NCBI RefSeq assembly: GCF_024400215.1
Contig: NZ_CP053748.1
Location: 5,332,001-5,396,000 of the forward strand
DNA from: Massilia sp. erpn
GTDB lineage: Bacteria; Pseudomonadota; Gammaproteobacteria; Burkholderiales; Burkholderiaceae_D
Length of the DNA stretch: 64,000 nt
Reading direction: 5' to 3'
A program made the position numbers and the translations under genes. Below are positions 26,252-33,773 of the stretch, in pieces. Each line of letters starts with the position of its first letter. The stretch's first letter is position 1. Under the pieces are notes generated by a model, which was not told where the DNA came from, did not search any database, and saw only the letters and a program-made list of their open reading frames with translations.

Positions 26252-26608
26252 ATGGCGCAAGAACTGGTTTTCGATGAACGCACCGATGCCCAGAAGACCT
26301 GGGTTCGATGGCTCTACCTGCTGCACGCCGCCAGCTTTATTTTCTCGCTGGGCGCGTTTTCCTTCATCCCGCTGATTCTCAACTACGTGAAGCGCGACGA
26401 AACCACCGGTACCTTCCTGTACAGCCATCACGGCTGGCAGATCCGCTCCTTCTGGTGGTATCTGGTGTGGATGGCGGTCGGCTTTGCGCTCTTCCTGACC
26501 ATCATCGGCATTCCATTCGCGTGGCTGATCTGGTGCGGCGCCTGGCTGTGGAAGGCGTACCGCCTGATCCGCGGCTTTGTGGCGCTCGGCAATAACGAGC
26601 CTGTGTAA
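26252..26608 (+). CDS. Small integral membrane protein (DUF4870-like)
   Basis: 118 residues with two to three hydrophobic helices (WLYLLHAASFIFSLGAFSFIPLILNYV, then WYLVWMAVGFALFLTIIGIPFAWLIWCGAWLWKAY). An HHGWQIRSFWW segment lies between them, which resembles the conserved core of the DUF4870/TM2-like small membrane proteins. It has a good ribosome site (GAAGGAG) and is probably co-transcribed with the GFA gene. The function is unknown. Confidence 0.8.
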   Translation: MAQELVFDERTDAQKTWVRWLYLLHAASFIFSLGAFSFIPLILNYVKRDETTGTFLYSHHGWQIRSFWWYLVWMAVGFALFLTIIGIPFAWLIWCGAWLWKAYRLIRGFVALGNNEPV

Positions 26609-26615
26609 ATCCAGC

Positions 26616-26645
26616 GCCGGGACTCCCTCTGCGGGAAGTCCCGGC
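26616..26645. terminator. Bidirectional hairpin between convergent genes
   Basis: Perfect 9-bp stem GCCGGGACT / AGTCCCGGC with a 12-base loop, between the convergent membrane-protein and cytochrome genes. No T-run is present on either side, so termination would be weak or Rho-assisted. Confidence 0.6.
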
Positions 26646-26653
26646 AAGCGCAG

Positions 26654-28051
26654 TTACAAGGTGCGCAGGAAGGCCACCAGGTCGGCCTTCTCCTTCTCGT
26701 CCAGCTTCGTCTCCAGCACGAGGTTGAAGAACTCCACCGTATCCTCCAGCGTCAGCAGGCGGCCGTCATGCAGGTAGGGCGGCGACTCCTTGATGCCGCG
26801 CAGCGGGAAAGTCTTGATCGGACCATCGCCCACCATGGTGTGGCCGGCAATCGTGCGCGGCTTGTAGAAGCGCTCCGTCTTCAGGTTGTGCATCAGATTG
26901 TCGGTATAGAACGGCGGCGCATGGCAGCTCACGCATTGGCCCTTGCCGTGGAAGACGGTCTGGCCGCGCAATTCGGCCGCCGTCGCCTTCTTCGGATCGA
27001 GCTTGCCGAACACGTCCAGCTTGGGCGCGGGCGGAAAATCGAGCAGGGATTGGAACTCGCTCATGAAATGCACCTGGCTGCCGCGTTCCAGAATATTCAC
27101 GCCCTTCTTGGTGGCGATCACCGGATCGCCGTCGAAATAGGCGGCGCGCTGTTCGAACTCGGTGAAGTCCTCGATAGTTTTCAAACCGCGCTGGGAACCG
27201 AACAAACGCTGAATATTCACCCCGCGCAAAGTCGGCGTCTCGATGCGGTGGCGGAAAGGCTGGGGACGGATATCGCCGACCAGGTGGGTCGAGCCATTCG
27301 TATGTCCGTTTGCATGGCAATCGAAACAGGCGACGCCGCGACTGGGTTTCGTCGAGCGTCGGTCCTCGGTCTGGTTGAACTGCTGCTGCGGGAAAGGCGT
27401 GAGCAGCAGGCGCAGGCCTTCCAGCTGCTTGGGATTCAGCGTGCCGTTGAAGATATCGTAGAAGTTATCGATGGTCAGCTGCTTGCCTTTGGAGACATCG
27501 CCCAGATCCGGCCGCGTGGTCAGAAAGATCGGCGCCGGGAACTCGGGCAGGAAATGGTCCGGCAGATCGAATTCCAGATCGAAGCGGTTCAGATCGCGCG
27601 CCTCCTGCTTGAGGATTTCATCGATATGGAACTGCGGGAAGAGCATGCCGCCTTCCGGATGGTTCGGATGGGGCAGCGGCAGGAAGCCGGTCGGGAACAG
27701 GTCGCGGTTGCGGACCTCGTCCGGACTGAGCGCCGCCAGCTCAGCCCAGCTGGTGCCGCGCGGCAGCTTGACGCGCACGCCCTCCTGCACCGGCTTGCCG
27801 CGGAACATGGTCACACCGGGCGCGGATTTGTTGTACAGGTCATAGCGCCCGGCCAACAGCTCGGCCTGGCGCCGCATCAACCCCGCCTTGGCGGCCTTCA
27901 TGCGCTGGTAAGTGGTATTGAAATCTTCCTTGGCCACCACTGGCATATAGCTCGATGGCGGCGGCCCCTTGTCCTGGGTATGCACCAGGCCTGGAAGGAT
28001 GGCGATTGCGATGGCGATACTGATGCCTACAGCGGTCTTGCGGGTATTCAT
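26654..28051 (-). CDS. Diheme cytochrome c peroxidase-like protein
   Basis: 465-residue exported protein with a signal peptide (TAVGISIAIAIAILPGLVHT) and two heme c motifs, CFDCH at 242-246 and CVSCH at 373-377. The spacing and the IKTFPLRGIKESPPYLHDGRLLTLEDTVEFFN end resemble the MauG/cytochrome c peroxidase family. An N-terminal domain of about 200 residues before the first heme is longer than in classical peroxidases. A good GGAGG site precedes the ATG. It could be a peroxidase or an electron-transfer protein; the sequence does not decide. Confidence 0.85.
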   Translation of the reverse strand: MNTRKTAVGISIAIAIAILPGLVHTQDKGPPPSSYMPVVAKEDFNTTYQRMKAAKAGLMRRQAELLAGRYDLYNKSAPGVTMFRGKPVQEGVRVKLPRGTSWAELAALSPDEVRNRDLFPTGFLPLPHPNHPEGGMLFPQFHIDEILKQEARDLNRFDLEFDLPDHFLPEFPAPIFLTTRPDLGDVSKGKQLTIDNFYDIFNGTLNPKQLEGLRLLLTPFPQQQFNQTEDRRSTKPSRGVACFDCHANGHTNGSTHLVGDIRPQPFRHRIETPTLRGVNIQRLFGSQRGLKTIEDFTEFEQRAAYFDGDPVIATKKGVNILERGSQVHFMSEFQSLLDFPPAPKLDVFGKLDPKKATAAELRGQTVFHGKGQCVSCHAPPFYTDNLMHNLKTERFYKPRTIAGHTMVGDGPIKTFPLRGIKESPPYLHDGRLLTLEDTVEFFNLVLETKLDEKEKADLVAFLRTL

Positions 28052-28308
28052 GGGAACCTCCGCTCGCTACTGATGAGTTATCAATCTTGTCAATATGCCC
28101 AACGCATATTAACGCAGATAGCTCAACTGGATCAAAGCTGATTCGCAATGAATTTGCGCAATCGCAACCCTTAGTTTTTGATAGTTAATATAACTTGCGG
28201 GAAAACAGCCACATTTATGCCATTTTGCAAAAAACAATTTCCACAGGGATTGCCATTCCTATAACTAGATGTTATTTTGCAATTCCTTTTTAATAATTAG
28301 GAAGAAAT
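28052..28308. other. AT-rich promoter region before the metalloprotease gene
   Basis: 257 bases, clearly AT-rich against the window. It holds the divergent start regions of the cytochrome and the metalloprotease, plus A/T tracts. No gene is supported. Confidence 0.6.
28250..28278 (+). promoter_or_regulatory. Candidate promoter of the secreted metalloprotease gene
   Basis: TTGCCA (28250-28255) and TATTTT (28273-28278) with 17-base spacing, about 30 bases before the start codon. AGGAAG at 28299-28304 is a good ribosome site. Confidence 0.5.
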
Positions 28309-30153
28309 ATGGTTCTGAAAAAGTTGCAATTGGCTGTTTTGCTGACCCTTCCCGTTCTGGCCAGCCCGGCCTTGGCTCAAAGCAAGGCCAGCCTGTTTGG
28401 CTCCGCCGCGCCGGCCGCCAAAGCATCGGTGGCAACCCCGGCGGCTGCCCATGTTAAAAAAGAAAAAGCAGTAAGCATCAATTTCCAGCATCTGCTGTCA
28501 GCCAGCGGCGCCCAGACCCAAGAGCTGGAAATCGAGCTCTTCGATGACACGGTCACCGCGGTCCTGGATCGCGTGGAACGCCGCAGCGCCGACAATTACA
28601 CCTGGTACGGCCATATCAAGGGTTTCCCGGCAAGCATCGTGCAACTGACGGTAGTGAATAACTTCGTGTCCGGCAATCTGTATGTGGAAAAAGCCGGCCA
28701 GCGCGGCCTGAAACGCTATGAACTGAGCAGCGATGCCGCGGGCGCCCATGTCTTGCGCGAGATTGACGACAGCAAGCTGCCGGAGGACCATCCGCGCACG
28801 CTCCCCGCCCCCGCGTTCATGAAGTCCGCCACTCAAAACGCCCGTTCGGCTGCCGCTCTGGCGGCGGGCGGCTCCCTCAGCACCGCGCCGAAAAAAATCG
28901 ACGTAATGGTGTTGTATACCAATAGCGCCGCCAATGCGGCGGGTGCTGCAATCGGCGCCAACGTCCAGGCAGCCATCGACTCGGCCAATCAGACGTTTGC
29001 CAATAGCCAGACCAAGACCCGCGTCCGCCTGGTCTATAGCGGCAATATCAACTACAACGATTCCTCGAATGCGACTGTCGATCTGGCCAATTTGGCCGGC
29101 AACGCCACGGTCAGCAATCTGCGCAGCACGTATGGCGCCGACGTGGTAATGGTGTTGGCGGAGAATCTGGGCGACTCATGCGGCCAGGCCAGCCAGATCG
29201 GCTCGCAAAGCAATACCGCCATCGCCATGGTCAAACGCAGCTGCATCCAGCAATCCTTCGCGCACGAAATGGGCCACCTGTTCGGCGCGCGCCACGACGT
29301 TTTCAAGGATAACGACACCACGCCTTATGCATATGGCCACGGCTATGTGGACAAAGCCAACAAGATGCTGACGGTCATGGCCTACCCGGATGCCTGCAAA
29401 GCGAGCAATATCAACGATTGCGTGCGCTATCTGGTGTTCTCCTCGCCACTGCTGCAACTGACGCTGAACGGCAAACAAGTCCTCCTCGGCACCGCCGCCA
29501 CCGAGGACAATCGTCGCGTGATCATGGAAAACACCGCGCGCATCGCCGACTTCCTGCCTTCGAAAGCCCTGCAGGAAACCGGGGTCTTCGGCAGTGGCGT
29601 GGGCAGCTATTCGATCAACCAGTCGGGCGCCAACTTCACCGTCAGCGGACCGGAAGGTACGACCGTGTTCGACGACTTGTCGGCCAACCGTCTGCGTTTT
29701 GCGGATGCGACCATCGCGCTGGACATCAATGGCAACGCCGGCGATACCTACCGCCTGTATCAGGCGGCGTTCAACCGCAAGCCGGATGCAGGCGGGCTCG
29801 GCTTCTGGATCGCCCAGGCTGACCGCGGCACCTCCATGACCGATATTGCAGCCTCGTTTATCACGAGCCAGGAATTCATCAACCTGTACGGTGCGAATCC
29901 GTCCAACGCCACCTTCCTGAATGCGTTATATAACAATGTGCTGCACCGCGCACCGGACCAGGGCGGCTACAACTTCTGGCTGACGCAGTTGAACAATGGC
30001 GCCAGCCGCGCTGCCGTACTGGCATCGTTTGCCTCCAGCCAGGAAAACCGCGATGGCGTGGCTGCTTCGCTGACGCACGGTATCACCTACACCGTGTACG
30101 CCAGTGTGGCCGCCAAAAAGCTGAATCTGGCCTCGCCTTTCGGTAAGCGCTAA
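28309..30153 (+). CDS. Secreted zinc metalloprotease with C-terminal DUF4214 domain
   Basis: Exported 614-residue protein. The signal peptide covers residues 1-24 (ending SPALAQ). The zinc site is HEMGHLFGARHD at 319-330, the metzincin/reprolysin-type HExxHxxGxxHD, with a Met-turn-like VMAYPD. The catalytic domain is preceded by a propeptide-like region (about 25-190). The C-terminal part (about 470-600) shows DUF4214 half-repeats, YRLYQAAFNRKPDAGGLGFW and NVLHRAPDQGGYNFW. DUF4214 is common in surface-associated or secreted bacterial proteins. Secretion through a type II system is likely. The target substrate is unknown. Confidence 0.88.
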   Translation: MVLKKLQLAVLLTLPVLASPALAQSKASLFGSAAPAAKASVATPAAAHVKKEKAVSINFQHLLSASGAQTQELEIELFDDTVTAVLDRVERRSADNYTWYGHIKGFPASIVQLTVVNNFVSGNLYVEKAGQRGLKRYELSSDAAGAHVLREIDDSKLPEDHPRTLPAPAFMKSATQNARSAAALAAGGSLSTAPKKIDVMVLYTNSAANAAGAAIGANVQAAIDSANQTFANSQTKTRVRLVYSGNINYNDSSNATVDLANLAGNATVSNLRSTYGADVVMVLAENLGDSCGQASQIGSQSNTAIAMVKRSCIQQSFAHEMGHLFGARHDVFKDNDTTPYAYGHGYVDKANKMLTVMAYPDACKASNINDCVRYLVFSSPLLQLTLNGKQVLLGTAATEDNRRVIMENTARIADFLPSKALQETGVFGSGVGSYSINQSGANFTVSGPEGTTVFDDLSANRLRFADATIALDINGNAGDTYRLYQAAFNRKPDAGGLGFWIAQADRGTSMTDIAASFITSQEFINLYGANPSNATFLNALYNNVLHRAPDQGGYNFWLTQLNNGASRAAVLASFASSQENRDGVAASLTHGITYTVYASVAAKKLNLASPFGKR

Positions 30154-30163
30154 GCGCACTACT

Positions 30164-30198
30164 GCAGCGGGCCGGCATCTACCATGACGGCCCGCTGC
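30164..30198. terminator. Bidirectional terminator-like hairpin
   Basis: Perfect 11-bp stem GCAGCGGGCCG / CGGCCCGCTGC with a 13-base loop, between the convergent metalloprotease and metC genes. Confidence 0.65.
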
Positions 30199-30203
30199 AC
30201 AAC

Positions 30204-31370
30204 TCACATCGCCTGCAAGGCCTGTTCAATATCGGCGATCAGATCGTCCGGGTCTTCCAGGCCGATATTGAAGCGCACCAGCGTACCCGCTTCCTTCCAC
30301 TGGCTGCGCATGGCCTGGATGCGATATGGCACACACAGGCTGTTGGCGCCGCCCCAGCTGTAGCCGATCTTGAACAGCTTGAGCGAATCGACGAAGCGGT
30401 CGGTTTGCGCCTCACTGAAGCGGGCGTCGAACAGCACCGAGAACAGGCCGCCGGCGCCGCTGAAGTCGCGCTTCCAGATATCGTGGCCGGGACAATCTTC
30501 GAAAGCCGGATGCAGCATCTTGTGGATTTCGGGACGCGCCGCCAGCCAGCCGGCGACCTTGCGCGCTGCCGCGTCGTGCGCATCGAAACGCAGCTTCATC
30601 GTCGGCAAGCCGCGCAGCACCAGATAGGCATCGTCCGCGCCCACGCCCAGGCCCAGGCGCATATGGGCGGTGCTCAGGCGCTCGTGCAGGCCGTCGTCGC
30701 GCATGATCAGGGCGCCCATCAGCACATCGGAGCCACCGGACTGGTATTTGGTCAGCGCCTGCATGATGATGTCCACGCCCAGATCGAAGCCGCGCAGGGC
30801 GAGACCGGCCGACCAGGTGTTGTCCAGCGCGACCACCACGCCCCGCGCATGCGCGGCGGCGCAGATGGCGCGCAGATCGGGCACTTCCATCGTCACCGAG
30901 CCGGGCGCTTCGGTCCAGATCAGCCTTGTATTGGGCTGGATCAGCTGGGCGATGCCGGCGCCAATCAGCGGATCGTAGTAACGCGCACTGATGCCGAAAT
31001 CGCGCGCCAGCCAGCGCCCCAATTCCCGGTTGGGGTTATACACATTGTCCGGCAACAGCACATCGTCGCCCGATTTCAGCAGCGCGAAATCGACCATCGA
31101 GATCGCCGACAAGCCGCTCGGGGCCAGCAGGCAATGCTTGCCGTCCTCGATTTCAGCCAGGCGCGCTTCCAGCGTGAAGGTGGTGGGCGTGCCATGCAGG
31201 CCGTAGGTATAGGCGTTCTTCTCTTTCCAATCGCCCGAGCGCATGGCCGCGACGTCCTTGAACAGCACAGTCGAAGCGTGGTGGATGGCGCTGGGGAAGG
31301 CGGCAAAGCCTTCGGGCGCCGTGTAGTCGGTGTGGATCAGAGCAGTTTGCAGGGACTTGGTCTTGTTCAT
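30204..31370 (-). CDS. metC: Cystathionine beta-lyase
   Basis: PLP-dependent Cys/Met-metabolism enzyme, 388 residues, converting cystathionine to homocysteine, pyruvate and ammonia. The PLP lysine is K208 in ALTKYQSGGSDVLMG, and the YGLHGTPTTF and LAPSGLSAI segments fit the cofactor site. The ATG at 31370 (MNKTKSLQT) begins the family-typical N-terminus; an upstream in-frame start would run into the rimO terminator. It is separated from rimO by a strong terminator. It could instead be annotated as a related gamma-synthase or lyase; the GGSDVLMG context favours MetC. Confidence 0.9.
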   Translation of the reverse strand: MNKTKSLQTALIHTDYTAPEGFAAFPSAIHHASTVLFKDVAAMRSGDWKEKNAYTYGLHGTPTTFTLEARLAEIEDGKHCLLAPSGLSAISMVDFALLKSGDDVLLPDNVYNPNRELGRWLARDFGISARYYDPLIGAGIAQLIQPNTRLIWTEAPGSVTMEVPDLRAICAAAHARGVVVALDNTWSAGLALRGFDLGVDIIMQALTKYQSGGSDVLMGALIMRDDGLHERLSTAHMRLGLGVGADDAYLVLRGLPTMKLRFDAHDAAARKVAGWLAARPEIHKMLHPAFEDCPGHDIWKRDFSGAGGLFSVLFDARFSEAQTDRFVDSLKLFKIGYSWGGANSLCVPYRIQAMRSQWKEAGTLVRFNIGLEDPDDLIADIEQALQAM

Positions 31371-31386
31371 GGACGGGGGAAAAGAA

Positions 31387-31419
31387 AAAGGCGGACCGGC
31401 CATATGCCGATCCGCCTTT
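31387..31419 (-). terminator. Rho-independent terminator of rimO
   Basis: Stem AAAGGCGGA / TCCGCCTTT (31387-31395 / 31411-31419) with a 15-base loop. On the minus strand it is followed by a T-rich run, between rimO and metC. Confidence 0.8.
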
Positions 31420-31452
31420 CATTGTACTGTCTCCGCACCGGAGCCGTGCTGC

Positions 31453-32850
31453 TTAGGCTTCACCCCACAGATCATGGGCATCGGCCTTGGTGATCTCCAC
31501 ATCGTAGAACTGGCCGACAGCCAGCTTCTTATGCGGCTCATAAGGCTTCTTCACATACACCACGCCGTCGATTTCCGGCGCATCGGCGGCGGAACGGCCG
31601 ATCGCGCCGCTTGGGGTCAGCTCGTCGATCAGCACCTTGACGGTCTTGCCGACCTTGGCCTGCAGACGCTTGCGCGAGATTTCTTCCTGCAGCAGCATGA
31701 CGCGGCCACGGCGCTCTTCGCGCACTTCTTCCGGCACCGGATTTTCCAGCTCGTTGGCGGTCGCGCCTTCGACCGGCGAATAGGCGAAACAGCCCAGACG
31801 GTCGATCTGCGCTTCCTTCAGGAAGTCCAGCAGGTATTCGAATTCCGCCTCGGTCTCGCCAGGGAAGCCGGCGATGAAGGTGGAGCGGATCACCAGATCG
31901 GGATTCATCGCGCGCCAAGCCTGGATGCGCTCCAGGTTCTTCTCGCCCGAGGCAGGACGCTTCATGCGCTTCAGCACATCGGGGTGGGCGTGCTGCAGCG
32001 GCACGTCGAGGTAAGGCAGGATATGGCCGCCACTCATCATCGGAATGATTTCGTTCACGTGCGGATACGGATACACATAGTGCAGACGCACCCAGGCGCC
32101 ATACTGTTTCGCCAGCTGGCCCAAGGCTTCGGTCAGCTGGGTCATATGGGTTTTCACCGGACGGCCGTTCCAGAAACCGGAGCGGAATTTCACGTCAACG
32201 CCATAGGCCGAAGTATCCTGCGAAATCACCAGCAGCTCTTTCACGCCGGCCTTGAACAGGTTCTCCGCCTCCAGCATCAATTCCGCGATCGGGCGCGACA
32301 CCAGATCGCCGCGCATCGATGGGATGATGCAGAAGGAGCAGCGGTGGTTGCAGCCTTCCGAGATTTTCAGATAGGCGTAATGCTTGGGCGTCAGCTTGAT
32401 GCCTTGCGGCGGCAGCAGATCGATGAACGGCTCGTGCGGCTTGGGCAGGTGGGTATGCACCTCGGCCATCACCTCGCCCACCGCGTGCGGACCGGTCACG
32501 GCCAGCACCTTCGGGTGGACCTTCTGGATCAGGTCTTTGCCATCGGCATCCTTCTTCGCACCCAGACAGCCGGTCACGATGACCTTGCCGTTTTCCGCCA
32601 GCGCCTCGCCGATGGCATCCAGCGACTCCTGCACCGCGGCGTCGATAAAGCCGCAGGTATTCACGATCACCAGGTCGGCGCCGTCATAGGACTTGGCCGT
32701 TTCATAGCCTTCAGCACGCAGCTGGGTCAGAATCTGCTCCGAGTCAACCAGAGCCTTGGGGCAGCCGAGAGAAACGAAACCGACTTTTGGCGCGGCGCCA
32801 GCAGATGCTGCCTCGGTACCGGCCTTGGGAATACGGGAAATGGAGTGCAT
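31453..32850 (-). CDS. rimO: Ribosomal protein S12 methylthiotransferase
   Basis: Radical-SAM methylthiotransferase that modifies an aspartate of ribosomal protein S12. It is about 465 residues. The order is an N-terminal MTTase (UPF0004) domain with cysteines in [21 protein letters not shown] and TGCLGAK, a radical-SAM core with C167-x3-C171-x2-C174 ([16 protein letters not shown]), and a C-terminal TRAM domain. The ATG at 32850 is preferred; a TTG four codons upstream is possible. The gap upstream carries a REP-like element. Confidence 0.95.
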   Translation of the reverse strand: MHSISRIPKAGTEAASAGAAPKVGFVSLGCPKALVDSEQILTQLRAEGYETAKSYDGADLVIVNTCGFIDAAVQESLDAIGEALAENGKVIVTGCLGAKKDADGKDLIQKVHPKVLAVTGPHAVGEVMAEVHTHLPKPHEPFIDLLPPQGIKLTPKHYAYLKISEGCNHRCSFCIIPSMRGDLVSRPIAELMLEAENLFKAGVKELLVISQDTSAYGVDVKFRSGFWNGRPVKTHMTQLTEALGQLAKQYGAWVRLHYVYPYPHVNEIIPMMSGGHILPYLDVPLQHAHPDVLKRMKRPASGEKNLERIQAWRAMNPDLVIRSTFIAGFPGETEAEFEYLLDFLKEAQIDRLGCFAYSPVEGATANELENPVPEEVREERRGRVMLLQEEISRKRLQAKVGKTVKVLIDELTPSGAIGRSAADAPEIDGVVYVKKPYEPHKKLAVGQFYDVEITKADAHDLWGEA

Positions 32851-32933
32851 GGCAAATTGCAAAGAAAATTCGAGCGAATCGGCAATTATACCAGAATGGC
32901 GCCGTCAAAAACCCGCCCGTCTACAGCTGAACT

Positions 32934-32970
32934 CGTGTCCACTTTGGTGCCTGGCACCAGGGTGGACACG
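32934..32970. repeat. REP-like nested palindrome, copy 2
   Basis: Outer arms CGTGTCCAC (32934-32942) and GTGGACACG (32962-32970) enclose an inner palindrome TGGTGCC-T-GGCACCA (32945-32959), followed by GACTC. The outer arms match the element at 24537; the inner core is different. It lies between rimO and phaR, close to the phaR stop. Confidence 0.7.
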
Positions 32971-32990
32971 GACTCAACGATAAGGGGGGA

Positions 32991-33548
32991 TTATTTTTTG
33001 TCGGTGGGGGGGACGGCGAAGGGGAAGGCGGCGCCGAACAGGGTCTTGCTCTGGTTTTGCATCTGCTCTTGCATCTGCACGAACAGGCTCTTGCTCTGGT
33101 CGATGTAGTTGTTCATCATGCCTTGCATGATCGGCGCTTGCACGTTCATGAACTGGGTCCACATTTCGGGACTGAAGGGCTTGCCGTCGAAGTTGGCGGC
33201 GCCGGCCGTGAACTTGCGCTGGATTTCGGAGAAGGCCTGGATATTCTTTTCCAGATACGAGCCCATCATGCCCTGCATGGCGTGGCCATAGTAGCGGATG
33301 ATCTGGGCCAGCACGTCGGTCGAGAACATCGGCACGCCGCTGGCTTCTTCTTCCAGAATGATTTGCAGCAGAATGCTGCGCGTCAGGTCTTCATTGGTCT
33401 TGGCGTCGACCACGGTGAAGTCTTCGTTATCGAGCACCAATTGCTTGACGTCGGTCAAAGTGATGTACGAACTGGTCTGCGTGTCGTAAAGACGGCGGTT
33501 AGGGTATTTCTTGATCAAGCGTTCAGCACTTTTCTTTGCACTACTCAT
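32991..33548 (-). CDS. phaR: Polyhydroxyalkanoate synthesis repressor PhaR
   Basis: 185-residue DNA-binding repressor that senses PHA and controls granule genes. The N-terminal PHB/PHA accumulation regulator domain (RLIKKYPNRRLYDTQTSSYITLTDVKQLVLDNEDFTVVDAKTNED) is diagnostic, followed by a helical, Gln/Met-rich C-terminal half. The ATG at 33548 is chosen over a GTG one codon upstream. It lies downstream of phaC on the same strand. Three YTGC-N3-GYAR sites lie around it, consistent with autoregulation. Confidence 0.95.
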   Translation of the reverse strand: MSSAKKSAERLIKKYPNRRLYDTQTSSYITLTDVKQLVLDNEDFTVVDAKTNEDLTRSILLQIILEEEASGVPMFSTDVLAQIIRYYGHAMQGMMGSYLEKNIQAFSEIQRKFTAGAANFDGKPFSPEMWTQFMNVQAPIMQGMMNNYIDQSKSLFVQMQEQMQNQSKTLFGAAFPFAVPPTDKK

Positions 33549-33562
33549 CACAAGTCCACTTA

Positions 33563-33573
33563 TTGCGCCGCAG
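33563..33573 (-). promoter_or_regulatory. Candidate PhaR operator, site 3 (next to the phaR start)
   Basis: TTGC-GCC-GCAG, 15 bases upstream of the phaR ATG. It fits the CTGC-N3-4-GCAG type described for PhaR repressors. Confidence 0.5.
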
Positions 33574-33592
33574 CGCGTACTTTGTTAATCCG

Positions 33593-33620
33593 AAAAAAAA
33601 GCGAACAGAGGTTCGCTTTT
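33593..33620 (-). terminator. Rho-independent terminator between phaC and phaR
   Basis: Stem GCGAAC / GTTCGC with a 4-base loop; on the minus strand it is followed by eight T. It lies upstream of the phaR start and downstream of a TATAAT box at 33638-33643. It may terminate phaC transcripts or attenuate phaR. Confidence 0.7.
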
Positions 33621-33703
33621 CACAAGCCTGCGACCCTATTATAGAGTGAAAAAATCGCGGCGGGCAGTTCACGTTATAAGTTTTGCGCGAATATTGATGT
33701 TTA

Positions 33704-33734
33704 TTGCAACGCAACTCTAATAATTGCATTGTAA
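33704..33734 (-). promoter_or_regulatory. Candidate PhaR operators, sites 1 and 2
   Basis: TTGC-AAC-GCAA (33704-33714) and TTGC-ATT-GTAA (33724-33734), 20 bases apart, in the phaC-phaR gap. Together with the site at 33563-33573 they form a YTGC-N3-GYAR set. Confidence 0.5.
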
Positions 33735-33773
33735 TAATATGTATATCCGCACAGCACTGCCGCCGCGTTTCGC

